This document shows positions 35,883 through 44,329 of a stretch of DNA of 64,000 nt, in pieces; positions within the stretch are counted from its first letter, which is position 1; the number at the start of each line of letters is the position of its first letter. The DNA is from Sphingobium ummariense RL-3 (lineage in GTDB: Bacteria > Pseudomonadota > Alphaproteobacteria > Sphingomonadales > Sphingomonadaceae), in contig NZ_AUWY01000123.1 of the NCBI RefSeq assembly GCF_000447205.1, positions 1 to 64,000 on the forward strand, given 5' to 3'. A program made the translations under genes and the position numbers. The notes beneath the pieces are model-generated. The model did not search any database and was not told the DNA's origin. It saw nothing but the letters and a program-made list of their open reading frames with translations.

Positions 35883-37157
35883 TCAGGGCTGAACGAAGAC
35901 CAGATCCCCACCCTTCATGACCATCCGGACGCGGCGCAAGGCTCTGATGTCGCTGGTGGGATCGCCTTCCACGGCGATGATGTCGGCGAGCATGCCGGGC
36001 TTCACCGCGCCCAGCCGATCGGACAGGCGGAACCATCGGGCGTTGCCTGATGTCGCCGCGACGATCACCTGGGCGGGGCTCATGCCACCAGCGACCATCA
36101 GTTCCATCTCGCGGGCATTGTCACCATGCGCGAACACGCCTACGTCGCCTCCCATGCAGATGGGCACGCCGGCCGCCAGCGCCATGCTAAAGCTGCGACG
36201 ATTGATCTGGACCGACGGCGGAACAGGCTCCCGTCCGTCCCAGCCTCGATAGCGGGACGTCGCATCAGACGCGGCGAGGGTCGGGCACAGCGCGATCCCC
36301 TTTGCCGCCATGGCGGCGAAAATCTCAGGAGTTCCGCCATATCCATGCTCGATCGTGTCCACGCCGGCCTCGATGGCGCGCCGCATCCCTTCCGCGGTCG
36401 AAGCATGGACCGCGACAGGTCGGCCCGCATCATGCGCCGCCGCGACCGCAGCCTTGATCTCTTCGAGGCTCAACGTCGCACGGCTTTCCTCGCCGGGACG
36501 CCAGCGATAATCGGCATAGAGCTTTATCCAGTCCGCCCCGGCGGCGATCTGGCGTCGCACCGCCGCCACGATGGAATCGACACCGGAAACTTCCTCGGCA
36601 CCCTGGGGAACGGATATGCCGGGTTCGAACCCCTTGGGCCCATAGGCGCCGAGCGCCACGATGGCGCGAGTGGCAACGCTGATGCGAGGCCCCGGCACGA
36701 TGCCTTGCTCGATCGCCGAGCGAAGTCCGACATCGGCGTAGCCGGCGCCCTCCGTGCCCAGATCGCGCTCGCTGGTGAAGCCCGCGAGCAATGTGGCGCG
36801 CGCATGCGACACCGCCCGTGCAGTGCGGAGCGCCAACGGTTCGTGGAGAATCTGATCGTCCCAACTGGTCTCGTTATAGGGGTGGAGGAACAGATGGCTG
36901 TGTCCTTCGATCATGCCGGGCATCAGCGTATCGCCGGACAGTTCGATTTGCCTGGCTTCGGGAGGCACCGGCAGGTCGGGGCCCACGGCGACGATACTGT
37001 CACCGCGCACCAGCACTTGCCAGCCAGGATGGCGCTTGCCATCGACGCCATCAAACACCGCGACCGGCTTGAGCAGAATTGCCGGCGCTTCCGCCGCAAA
37101 CGCTACGCTCCCCTGCCCTGCCAGCATGAGCGCCAGTATCACAAGCCAGCCGCGCAT
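35883..37157 (-). CDS. Exported amidohydrolase (imidazolonepropionase/prolidase-like)
   Basis: A 424-residue metal-dependent amidohydrolase. The ATG at 37157 begins a signal peptide (MRGWLVILALMLAGQGSVAFA); the frame is open further upstream but that would bury the signal. Metal-site landmarks are the HxH motif in EGHSHLFLHP, a lysine in DWIKLYADY that may be carboxylated, HASTAEG, EHGYGG and the late aspartate in GGDVGVF. It may act on peptides or cyclic imides released in the periplasm. It converges on the S9 peptidase gene. Confidence 0.87.
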   Translation of the reverse strand: MRGWLVILALMLAGQGSVAFAAEAPAILLKPVAVFDGVDGKRHPGWQVLVRGDSIVAVGPDLPVPPEARQIELSGDTLMPGMIEGHSHLFLHPYNETSWDDQILHEPLALRTARAVSHARATLLAGFTSERDLGTEGAGYADVGLRSAIEQGIVPGPRISVATRAIVALGAYGPKGFEPGISVPQGAEEVSGVDSIVAAVRRQIAAGADWIKLYADYRWRPGEESRATLSLEEIKAAVAAAHDAGRPVAVHASTAEGMRRAIEAGVDTIEHGYGGTPEIFAAMAAKGIALCPTLAASDATSRYRGWDGREPVPPSVQINRRSFSMALAAGVPICMGGDVGVFAHGDNAREMELMVAGGMSPAQVIVAATSGNARWFRLSDRLGAVKPGMLADIIAVEGDPTSDIRALRRVRMVMKGGDLVFVQP

Positions 37158-37312
37158 CGTTTTTCCCCCGCTCCGTTCCAGAAAACCCTGCATAAGCAGC
37201 TTTCGCGCAGGAGACCATTGCCATGCCCGGCCGCCAGAGCTGTCGTGCTGGACTGGCTCGGTACGAGACCAAAGCATTGCCCGCCCAGTCTCCTCTGGGC
37301 TAATGTGCCAAG

Positions 37313-37705
37313 GTGGCAGACCTCCCGCCCCTCAAGGTCAAGATCCAGATCCGTTGCGGCGGGGAAATCGCGCTGGGTCCGGGCAAGGCCGACCTACTCG
37401 ATGCCATCCTCCGCGAAGGCTCGATCTCCGCGGCAGGGCGCTTGCTCGGCATGAGCTACCGCCGGACCTGGATGCTGGTGGACACCATGAACCGCTGTTG
37501 GGACCGACCACTGGTGGAGACGGTTGCCGGGGGCAGCAAGGGTGGCGGCGCAAGGCTGACCGACTTCGGCATCGCCATGCTCGGCCATTATCGTGCGCTT
37601 CAGCGCATGGCCGCTTCCCTCGCCGCGAGCGAGGAATGGGAGGCAATGCGAACGGGATTGCGGGAACAGCCGCGCACCACGCAGAAAGATGACGCGGCAG
37701 GCTGA
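37313..37705 (+). CDS. ModE-like molybdate regulator lacking the molybdate-binding domain
   Basis: A 130-residue protein matching only the N-terminal winged-helix part of ModE: LLDAILREGSISAAGRLLGMSYRRTWMLVDTMNRC. The C-terminal Mop (molybdate-binding) repeats of E. coli ModE are missing, so molybdate sensing must differ or be indirect. The start is a GTG at 37313. It leads the modABC genes by 64 bases and probably regulates them. Confidence 0.85.
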   Translation: MADLPPLKVKIQIRCGGEIALGPGKADLLDAILREGSISAAGRLLGMSYRRTWMLVDTMNRCWDRPLVETVAGGSKGGGARLTDFGIAMLGHYRALQRMAASLAASEEWEAMRTGLREQPRTTQKDDAAG

Positions 37706-37769
37706 CCGGCACTGGTCCTCCTGTGCAAATCGTCATATCCATCGAAATACAACGCTTCAGGATAGACCA

Positions 37770-38567
37770 ATGCACGCCTTCCTCCGACGGGTCATCGCTC
37801 CCGTTCTGCTCTGGCTCGCAGTCGCTCCGCCTGCTATGGCGCAGCAGCAGCAAGGGCCGCTGGTCCTTGCCGCCGCCAGCCTGCAGGAATCGCTCAGCCA
37901 GGCGGCGTCGATTTGGGTGGCCCAGGGCCATCCCCGGCCGGTCCTTTCCTTCGCCGCCTCTTCCGCTCTCGCCCGCCAGATCGAGGCAGGGGCACCCGCC
38001 GACCTCTTCGTCTCGGCCGATGAGCCGTGGATGGACGCGGTGGCGAGCAAGGGGCTAATCGTCGCGGGAAGCAGGACAACCTTCCTCGCCAATCGGCTCG
38101 TGCTCGTCGCCCCGGCGGACAGCCGGGCAAGCCTCCGGATCCTGCCGCGCTTTCCGCTCGCACGAGCGCTTGGGCGCGGGCGGCTCGCCATGGCCGATCC
38201 GGATGCCGTTCCCGCAGGCCGATATGGCAAGGCCGCGCTGGAGAAGCTGGGAGTCTGGTCGACCGTCGCCGGAAAAATCGCGCGCGCCGAGAATGTCCGC
38301 GCCGCGCTCGCGCTGGTGGAGCGGCAGGAAGCGCCGTTCGGGATCGTCTATGCGACCGATGCCAAGGCTTCGGCAAAGGTGCGCGTCGCCGGCATCTTCC
38401 CCGAGGACAGCCATCCCGCGATCATCTACCCCATTGCCCGCCTGCGGACCTCCAAGCATCGGGATGCGGAAGCCTTCCGCCACTTCCTTCTGTCGCCGCA
38501 GGGCATGGCGATCTTCGCCCGTCACGGCTTCACCCCGTACCAGGCGCGCCATGCTCAGCGCCGATGA
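37770..38567 (+). CDS. modA: Molybdate ABC transporter substrate-binding protein
   Basis: A 265-residue periplasmic binding protein with a signal peptide ending PAMAQ. The mature part begins LVLAAASLQESLSQA and shows SFAASSALARQIEAGAPADLFVSAD, the oxyanion-binding Ser pattern of ModA. It captures molybdate or tungstate for ModBC. Its 3' end overlaps modB by 17 bases. Confidence 0.95.
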   Translation: MHAFLRRVIAPVLLWLAVAPPAMAQQQQGPLVLAAASLQESLSQAASIWVAQGHPRPVLSFAASSALARQIEAGAPADLFVSADEPWMDAVASKGLIVAGSRTTFLANRLVLVAPADSRASLRILPRFPLARALGRGRLAMADPDAVPAGRYGKAALEKLGVWSTVAGKIARAENVRAALALVERQEAPFGIVYATDAKASAKVRVAGIFPEDSHPAIIYPIARLRTSKHRDAEAFRHFLLSPQGMAIFARHGFTPYQARHAQRR

Positions 38568-39246
38568 ATGGGACATCCTGCTCCTGTCGCTGAAGGTCAG
38601 CGCCGCGGCGGTGCTGGGCGCGCTGCCGCTTGCGTTTGGCCTCGCATGGCTGCTCGCGCGCGGTCGCTTTCCCGGAAAGATCCTGCTCGACGGCCTAGTT
38701 CACCTGCCGCTGGTCCTGCCGCCTGTCGTGACCGGCTGGCTGCTGCTGCTGGCGTTTGGCAACAACGGACCGGCCGGGCGCTGGTTTGCCGAATGGCTAG
38801 GAATCAGCTTCATGTTCCGCTGGACCGGCGCTGCGCTGGCGGCGGCGGTGATGGCTCTGCCGCTGATGGTCCGCGCCATGCGCCTGTCGATCGAGGCGGT
38901 CGACCGGCGGCTGGAGGGCGCTGCGCGAACGCTCGGCGCGTCGGCATGGCGCGCCTTCCTGACAATCACCGTGCCGCTCAGTCTTCCCGGTATCCTCGCC
39001 GGATTGGTGCTGGGCTTCGCCCGCTCGATCGGGGAGTTTGGCGCCACGATTACCTTCGTTTCCAACATCCCCGGCGAAACGCGGACGCTGCCGATCGCCA
39101 TCTATTCCGCGCTCCAGGTTCCGGGCAGCGAAGCAGTGGTGCAGCGGCTCGCCCTCATCTCCGTACTGCTGTCGCTGGGTGCGTTGCTCGCCTCGGAGAT
39201 GCTGGCGCGGCGGTCAAGTGGCGGCAGGGCGAACCATGGCTTTTGA
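38551..39246 (+). CDS. modB: Molybdate ABC transporter permease
   Basis: A 231-residue inner-membrane permease with five or six hydrophobic segments and the EAA-loop motif for the ATPase contact (EGAARTLGASAWRAFLTITVPLSLPGI). The start MLSADEWDILLLSLKVS overlaps modA, and its own stop overlaps modC by 11 bases, so the operon is tightly coupled. Confidence 0.95.
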   Translation: MLSADEWDILLLSLKVSAAAVLGALPLAFGLAWLLARGRFPGKILLDGLVHLPLVLPPVVTGWLLLLAFGNNGPAGRWFAEWLGISFMFRWTGAALAAAVMALPLMVRAMRLSIEAVDRRLEGAARTLGASAWRAFLTITVPLSLPGILAGLVLGFARSIGEFGATITFVSNIPGETRTLPIAIYSALQVPGSEAVVQRLALISVLLSLGALLASEMLARRSSGGRANHGF

Positions 39247-39868
39247 CGTCGATGTCCGCCGCCGCATGGGCGACCGGCAGATCGAGGCGCGCTTTCGCGC
39301 CGGGCCGGGCCTGACCGCGCTGTTCGGCCCGTCGGGAGCAGGCAAAACCAGCATCCTCGCCATGGTCGCCGGGCTGCTGCGCCCCGACGCCGGGCGGATT
39401 TGCGTCGATGGCGACCTGCTGTTCGACGGCGCCGTCGGCATCGACCTTCCCCCCGAACGGCGCAAGCTCGGCTATGTTTTCCAGGACGCGCGGCTCTTCC
39501 CCCATCGGCGGGTGCGCGCCAACCTGTTGTACGGCCATCGACTGGTCGATTCCGCCGACCGCTGGATGACACTGGAAGATGCGATTGCCTTCCTTGGCAT
39601 CGGCCATCTGCTCGACCGCTGGCCCCGCACGCTTTCCGGCGGAGAGGCTCAGCGCGTCGCGATCGGCCGGGCATTGCTGCGCGGCCCGCGTTTCCTGCTG
39701 ATGGACGAGCCGCTATCCTCACTCGATACCGCGCGGCGCGAGGAGGTGATGACAGTCATCGAACGCATCCGGGACGAACTCCGCCTCCCGATCCTCTATG
39801 TCAGCCATGACCGGACCGAAGTCGATCGCCTCGCCACCACCGTGATCCCGCTGGGCTCGAAACCCTGA
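39236..39868 (+). CDS. modC: Molybdate ABC transporter ATPase, short form
   Basis: A 210-residue ABC ATPase with Walker A GPSGAGKTS, Q-loop FQDARLFPHR, signature LSGGEAQRV, Walker B FLLMDEPLSSLD and switch His in YVSHD. Typical ModC is about 350 residues with a C-terminal Mop domain that binds molybdate; that domain is absent here, as it also is from the ModE-like regulator. The gene ends the modEABC unit. Confidence 0.93.
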   Translation: MAFDVDVRRRMGDRQIEARFRAGPGLTALFGPSGAGKTSILAMVAGLLRPDAGRICVDGDLLFDGAVGIDLPPERRKLGYVFQDARLFPHRRVRANLLYGHRLVDSADRWMTLEDAIAFLGIGHLLDRWPRTLSGGEAQRVAIGRALLRGPRFLLMDEPLSSLDTARREEVMTVIERIRDELRLPILYVSHDRTEVDRLATTVIPLGSKP

Positions 39869-39919
39869 CCGGAACCGACGTCGCTCTCGCCATTGCGCGA
39901 GGCGATCACCATCGACGCC

Positions 39920-40464
39920 GGCGCTTCAAGGCGATCTGGGTGAACGGAACCGTTGTTAAAAAGCGAAGGCACCGTGAGCAGGAGTGCTGACTCCGCCGAG
40001 GTACAGATACTCTACAGCCGGGCAGTCGATCCCTATTTCAACCTGCAGGCCGGCGTCCGCCAGGATCTGGAAAAGGGCCCCGGCGCACCTATGCGACCAT
40101 CGGGGTCGAAGGGCTCGCGCCCCGCCTCTTCGAGATCGAAGGCGCGCTGTTCCTGTCCGACAAGGGCGATGTAAGCGCGCGGTTCGAAGACTATCACGAC
40201 ATGCGCCTCACCCAGCGCCTTGTTCTTCAGTCCCGTGCCGAACTGAGCCTTGCGACACAGGATGTGCCCGAAGCCAGCATCGGCGCGGGACTGACCGACG
40301 TCGAGTTCGGCGTCCGCCTGCATTACGAGGTCAGTCGCCGCTTCGCGCCCTATATCGGCCTGTCCCACCAGCGAAGCGTCGGGAAGACGGCCCGCCTATC
40401 CCGCGCCGCAGGAGAAGATCCCCGCGCGACGAGTTTCGTCGCCGGCCTCCGCTTCTGGTTCTAG
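39920..40464 (+). pseudogene. copB: Copper resistance protein B (copB) remnant
   Basis: The 3' part of a CopB outer-membrane protein gene, truncated at its 5' end and frameshifted. One frame from about 39953 reads LKSEGTVSR and ILYSRAVDPYFNLQAGVRQD. Near 40080 the homology jumps to another frame reading TYATIGVEGLAPRLFE, ALFLSDKGDVSARFE, QRLVLQSRAELSLA, and ends SFVAGLRFWF, the normal CopB terminus. No upstream copA or start is present. It is dead as a gene. Confidence 0.8.
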
Positions 40465-40554
40465 CGCGCCCGTCCTTCCATGCGCCGTCGATGGCGGGAG
40501 ATGACAAAGCCGTCCCGCTCTGGCATCGGCCGTGACACGCATGAGGGACGACAT

Positions 40555-41319
40555 ATGACGAGCATCGGGATTTTCGGCGCGGCGGGACGGATGGGTCGTG
40601 CGATCGCACAGGCGGCAGCGGACGACGGCCTGACCGTTTCCGGAGGCACCGATCGCACGGCAAGCGGGGAGTTGCTGCCGGGTGTGGCGATCCGCAACGA
40701 TCCTGGTGCGCTGGCGCAGGCGAGCGATGTCCTGATCGACTTTTCGGTGCCTGCGGCCCTCTCCGCCCATCTCGACGCTGCCGTCGCGGCCGGCAGGCCC
40801 ATGCTGATCGGAACCACCGGGCTGGAGCCCGCGCACCACGCGCTGATCGACGCGGCGGCCCTGCGCATTCCCGTCCTCCAGACCGGCAACACCTCGCTGG
40901 GGGTCAACTTGCTCGCCGCGCTGGTCGAGCAGGCAGCCGCCCGGCTCGGCGACGACTGGGACATCGAGATCGTCGAAATGCACCATCGTTACAAGGTCGA
41001 TGCGCCCTCGGGCACGGCTCTGCTGCTGGGCGAGGCGGCAGCGCGCGGACGCGGCATCACGCTTGCCGATCATGGCGAGCGCGGTCGGGACGGCATAACG
41101 GGTGCGCGGGCGAAGGGAGCGATCGGCTTCGCATCGCTTCGCGGCGGATCGGTGGCGGGCGACCATCAGGTGATTCTGGCGACCGAAGGAGAACGCATCG
41201 AACTCGGCCACCGCGCCGAAAGCCGCCTGATCTTCGCGCGCGGCGCGGTCCGGGGCGCGCAATGGCTACTCGGCCAGTCCGCCGGACGCTACGACATGAA
41301 GGCGGTGTTGGACCTCTGA
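40555..41319 (+). CDS. dapB: 4-hydroxy-tetrahydrodipicolinate reductase
   Basis: Reduces hydroxy-tetrahydrodipicolinate in lysine and diaminopimelate synthesis. The NAD(P) motif GIFGAAGRMGRAI is at the N-terminus, and the catalytic signature EMHHRYKVDAPSGTAL is intact. At 254 residues from the ATG at 40555 it is complete; the frame extends a little upstream without conserved sequence. It is followed after four bases by nth. Confidence 0.95.
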   Translation: MTSIGIFGAAGRMGRAIAQAAADDGLTVSGGTDRTASGELLPGVAIRNDPGALAQASDVLIDFSVPAALSAHLDAAVAAGRPMLIGTTGLEPAHHALIDAAALRIPVLQTGNTSLGVNLLAALVEQAAARLGDDWDIEIVEMHHRYKVDAPSGTALLLGEAAARGRGITLADHGERGRDGITGARAKGAIGFASLRGGSVAGDHQVILATEGERIELGHRAESRLIFARGAVRGAQWLLGQSAGRYDMKAVLDL

Positions 41320-41323
41320 CGCG

Positions 41324-41980
41324 ATGAACAAAGCGCAGATCTTCGACTTCTTCAGCCGCCTGGCCGAGGCCAATCCTGCCCCGCGCACGGAACTGGACTA
41401 TGGCAATGACTATCAGTTACTGGTCGCCGTGGTCCTCTCCGCCCAGGCGACCGATGCCGGAGTGAACAAGGCGACGCGCCGGCTTTTCGAGGAGGTGAAG
41501 ACCCCCGCCCAGATGGTCGCGCTCGGGGAGGATGGGCTGAAGCAGCATATCAAGACGATCGGCCTCTTCAACGCCAAGGCGAAGAATGTCATCGCCCTGT
41601 CGGAAATCCTGGAGCGCGACTTCGGCGGGGAGGTTCCGCAAGACCGCGACGTGCTGACCACCCTGCCCGGCGTCGGCCGCAAGACGGCTAATGTCGTGAT
41701 GAACACGGCCTTCGGGCAGGAAACCTTCGCGGTCGACACCCATATCTTCCGCGTCGGCAACCGCACCGGCCTCGCACCCGGCAAGACACCGCTTGCGGTC
41801 GAGCTGAAGCTGGAAAAGCGTGTGCCCGGTCCCTTCCGCCGCGACGCGCACCACTGGCTGATCCTGCACGGACGCTATGTCTGCAAGGCGCGCAAGCCGG
41901 AATGCTGGCGCTGCATCGTCGCGGACCTTTGCCGCTACAAGCCCAAGACGCCACCCCCTGTGACGAAGTCCGCTCCCTGA
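41324..41980 (+). CDS. nth: Endonuclease III
   Basis: DNA glycosylase/AP lyase for oxidised pyrimidines. The helix-hairpin-helix with the catalytic lysine reads LPGVGRKTANVV, the catalytic aspartate is in VDTHIFRVGNR, and the 4Fe-4S cluster cysteines have the exact spacing C-x6-C-x2-C-x5-C (CKARKPECWRCIVADLC). 218 residues. It is probably cotranscribed with dapB. Confidence 0.96.
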   Translation: MNKAQIFDFFSRLAEANPAPRTELDYGNDYQLLVAVVLSAQATDAGVNKATRRLFEEVKTPAQMVALGEDGLKQHIKTIGLFNAKAKNVIALSEILERDFGGEVPQDRDVLTTLPGVGRKTANVVMNTAFGQETFAVDTHIFRVGNRTGLAPGKTPLAVELKLEKRVPGPFRRDAHHWLILHGRYVCKARKPECWRCIVADLCRYKPKTPPPVTKSAP

Positions 41981-42063
41981 CATTCTCTCTGCGTTCAGCT
42001 TGGCCGTGCTATACGGTTGCCAGCCATGCGCACCGTCCTTTCCGCATGGAAGGAGAGACAATC

Positions 42064-42459
42064 ATGTCCGCATATCCGCGTCCCGCCGCCCGCAGCCTCA
42101 CCTTCGCTCTCGCCATCGCCTGCGCCGTCACCCCCGCCATCGCGAAGGAAGCGGCCGATAACCTGGTCCCTGCTGGCGCAGCCGTCGACTGCATCCCGAT
42201 CAACACCATCCGCCAGACCAATGTGCGCGATGACCAGACGATCGACTTCATCACGAACGGGAACAAGATCTATCGGAACACCCTCCCCATCAGCTGCCCC
42301 AGCCTGGGCTTCGAAAAGCGCTTCCTCTATCGTACCAGCCTGTCGCGCCTGTGCTCTGTAGATGTGATCCGGGTGCTCTACAATGCCGGGACGGGTGTAA
42401 TGCCCGGCGCCGGCTGCGGCCTGGGCAAGTTCCAGCCGATGCAGAAGGCGCCGAAATAA
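42064..42459 (+). CDS. Exported protein of unknown function
   Basis: A 131-residue protein with a signal peptide (SLTFALAIACAVTPAIAKE). The mature part has four cysteines (in VDCIPIN, ISCPSLG, RLCSVD and AGCGLG), which could form two disulfides in the periplasm. AAGGAGA lies ahead of the ATG at 42064, which decides the start over one six codons earlier. I do not recognise the family. It is the last intact chromosomal gene before the tRNA and the IS-rich region. Confidence 0.75.
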   Translation: MSAYPRPAARSLTFALAIACAVTPAIAKEAADNLVPAGAAVDCIPINTIRQTNVRDDQTIDFITNGNKIYRNTLPISCPSLGFEKRFLYRTSLSRLCSVDVIRVLYNAGTGVMPGAGCGLGKFQPMQKAPK

Positions 42460-42534
42460 GATTGCAGGAGGGCGCATTTGGTGCTGGCGCCCTCACCCGG
42501 CCTTTGCTAAGCGGCCATTCGCTTCGGCGAACAC

Positions 42535-42575
42535 GCACCCGTAGCTCAGCTGGATGGAGCGTCGCCCTCCGAAGG
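42535..42575 (+). pseudogene. Truncated 5' half of a tRNA-Arg gene
   Basis: GCACCC-TAGCTCAGCTGGAT-GAGCG and CCCTCCGAAGG match the intact tRNA-Arg 207 bases downstream from the acceptor stem through the anticodon stem, with a few substitutions. The sequence then diverges, leaving no T arm or acceptor 3' strand. It looks like a recombination scar at the anticodon region. Confidence 0.8.
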
Positions 42576-42741
42576 TTTACGTCCGACGCGAGAGCAGCGA
42601 TTTTATACCGGATTTGCGCGGGTTTAGGAAGGCAGAAGAAAGGAAGGACGAAAAATCACCAAAATCTCACCGTGATCGGACAGCCGATTTTGATCATGGA
42701 TTGACGTTTTTCGGCGCAAATCATACGGCTTCACGCCCTAC

Positions 42742-42818
42742 GCACCCATAGCTCAGCTGGATAGAGCGCTGCCCTCCGAAGGCAGAGGCCAGAGGTTCGA
42801 ATCCTCTTGGGTGCGCCA
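42742..42818 (+). tRNA. tRNA-Arg (anticodon CCG)
   Basis: A complete 77-base cloverleaf: acceptor GCACCCA pairs with TGGGTGC, the D arm is GCTC-GAGC, the anticodon stem is CTGCC with loop CTCCGAA (anticodon CCG), the T arm is AGAGG-TTCGAAT-CCTCT, then discriminator G and an encoded CCA. It reads CGG arginine codons. Confidence 0.95.
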
Positions 42819-42963
42819 AAACTCACCAATAAAATCAGTAGGTTGAGAGGAAAACCGCCTCTCCCGCCAGGTCCCCCGCCAAACCGAAAACTCACCAGCT
42901 TTGGCCGTGACGACTGCAAAAACCCCGGATTTCAGCCAGAATTGCCTCGGGTCAAACTCACCA
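42818..42963 (+). repeat. Three spaced copies of AAACTCACCA
   Basis: AAACTCACCA occurs at 42818, 42888 and 42954, so the spacings are 70 and 66 bases; a weaker match (AAAATCTCACC) occurs at 42661. The first begins at the last base of the tRNA. They may be short direct repeats linked to past integration at the tRNA. They are too few and too irregular for a CRISPR array. Confidence 0.5.
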
Positions 42964-43062
42964 ACAGCGAAAACTCGTCTGAGAAGCGTTCTTGCCAGCG
43001 ATCGGAACGCGACTGAGGGTGACAGAGAGCGATGCGCTTCCCTTCGGGACCGGCGCTCTAAC
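42819..43062. other. Non-coding stretch between tRNA-Arg and the first IS remnant
   Basis: No convincing reading frame is present. The stretch holds the three AAACTCACCA repeats and AT-richer patches than the surrounding genes, and resembles degraded element sequence next to an integration target. The first IS110-type left end begins at about 43063. Confidence 0.5.
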
Positions 43063-44160
43063 TCCGCTGATGAGGTGGACGCCCCCTCTTTCGGCATCGG
43101 CATGCCATAGTGTCGGCCGTCGAAGGTCCGTCACTAACAGAGGAGCCGTCCACTATGGATGTACCACGATCGGGTTTGATATCGCCAAGGGTGTTTTTCA
43201 GGTTCACGGAGTCAATGGCGCTGGGGAAGTCACGCTTCGGCGTTGAATATCCCATGCCCAGGTGCTGACGCTGTTCAAGCATTTGCCGCCGTGCCTGGTC
43301 GGCATGGAAGCCTGCGGCACCGCGCCTCATTGGGCGCGGGCGATCTCGGCGCTGACGCATGATGTGCGCCTCATCTCGCCGGCCTACGTCAAGCCTTACG
43401 TGAAGCGGTCCAAGACCGACGCCGCCGACGCGGCGGTGATCTGCGAGGCGGTCAGTCGGCCCCAGATGCGGTTCGTGCCGGTCAAGAGCCCCGACGACCA
43501 AGCCCTCGCGCTGTCCTACAAGACTCGCAGCCTGATGGTGGCGCAACGCACGGCGGCCGTTAACACGATGCGAGCCCACCTCAGCGAGTTCGGCATCATC
43601 TCGCGTCAGGGACTGATCGGCTCGGCCGAACTCGTCTCGCTGACCAGGAACGGCGAGGAACGCCTGCCAGACCTGGCGCGCGAGAACCTTGCCGAGGTCG
43701 CCGACCTGATCGAAGCGGTGGAAGCCAAGATCGCGCAACTCGACGCGAAGCTGGCGGACATTGTCAAGAAGGATGAGCGATGCCGCCGCCTCATCAAGGT
43801 GCCCGGCATCGGGCCAGTAGCCGCCGGCACGCTGATCGCGCTTTCCGGCGACATGAAGCGCTTCCGCAGCGGACGTGATTATGCCGCCCGGCTCGGTCTG
43901 ACACCACGCCAGAACTCCAGTGGCGAGCGCGTGCGGATCGGCAGGATGAGCAAGGCCGGGAACCGAGATTTGCGCGTGCTGCTCGTTCTCGCCCAGATGT
44001 CAGTGATTCGCCGGGCAAGGTCCAATCCGCCACGGATATCCACATGGGTGCTGGACCTGATGAAGCGACGCCCGTCACTTGTGGTCGCAGTGGCCATGGC
44101 CGCGAAAACCGCCGGCATCATTTGGGCGATGCTGACGCGTGGCGAGGAATTATAAGCTGC
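43063..44160 (+). mobile_element. IS110-family element remnant
   Basis: The left end resembles that of the intact element at 45118: CTGATGAGGTGGACGCCCCCT against CTGATGGGGTGGATGCCCCC, followed in both by a CGGCATCG block. An 8-base inverted repeat (CCATAGTG at 43105, CACTATGG at 43151) surrounds the promoter-proximal part. No matching right end (GGGGGCGTCCAC) is found downstream, so the 3' side is lost. The exact right boundary is not visible. Confidence 0.7.
43155..44155 (+). pseudogene. IS110-family transposase, disabled
   Basis: The DEDD-type transposase homology is nearly full length (TTIGFDIAKGVFQVHGV, CLVGMEACGTAPHWARAI, KTDAADAAVICEAV, PGIGPVAAGTLIAL, RQNSSGERVRIG), but two lesions break it. 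The ATG at 43155 starts MDV then loses one base, so the rest is in another frame. An in-frame TGA at 43244-43246 interrupts LRR/ISHAQVL and looks like a CGA-to-TGA change. No functional enzyme would be made. Confidence 0.82.
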
Positions 44161-44329
44161 AGACCGCATAACGCGGTGCGCTAAAGAGACCCTGCAGTGC
44201 TGAAGCGCCAAGGGTAGTGAGGCAATTGCTCAGGAGATGATGACGAACCGGTTGTGCACCGGGGATCGGCAAAACCCGCAAAGCGTACGGCGCTTCGAGC
44301 GCGTTCCGCTGATTGGGAGTTGCTCCGCG

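Noticed and set aside
42818..42963. CRISPR array from the AAACTCACCA repeats
   Set aside because: Only three 10-base units with unequal spacers and no cas genes nearby.
43244..43246. In-frame TGA as selenocysteine or programmed read-through
   Set aside because: No recoding structure is evident, the family has Arg or Lys there, and a separate frameshift at codon 3 already disables the gene.
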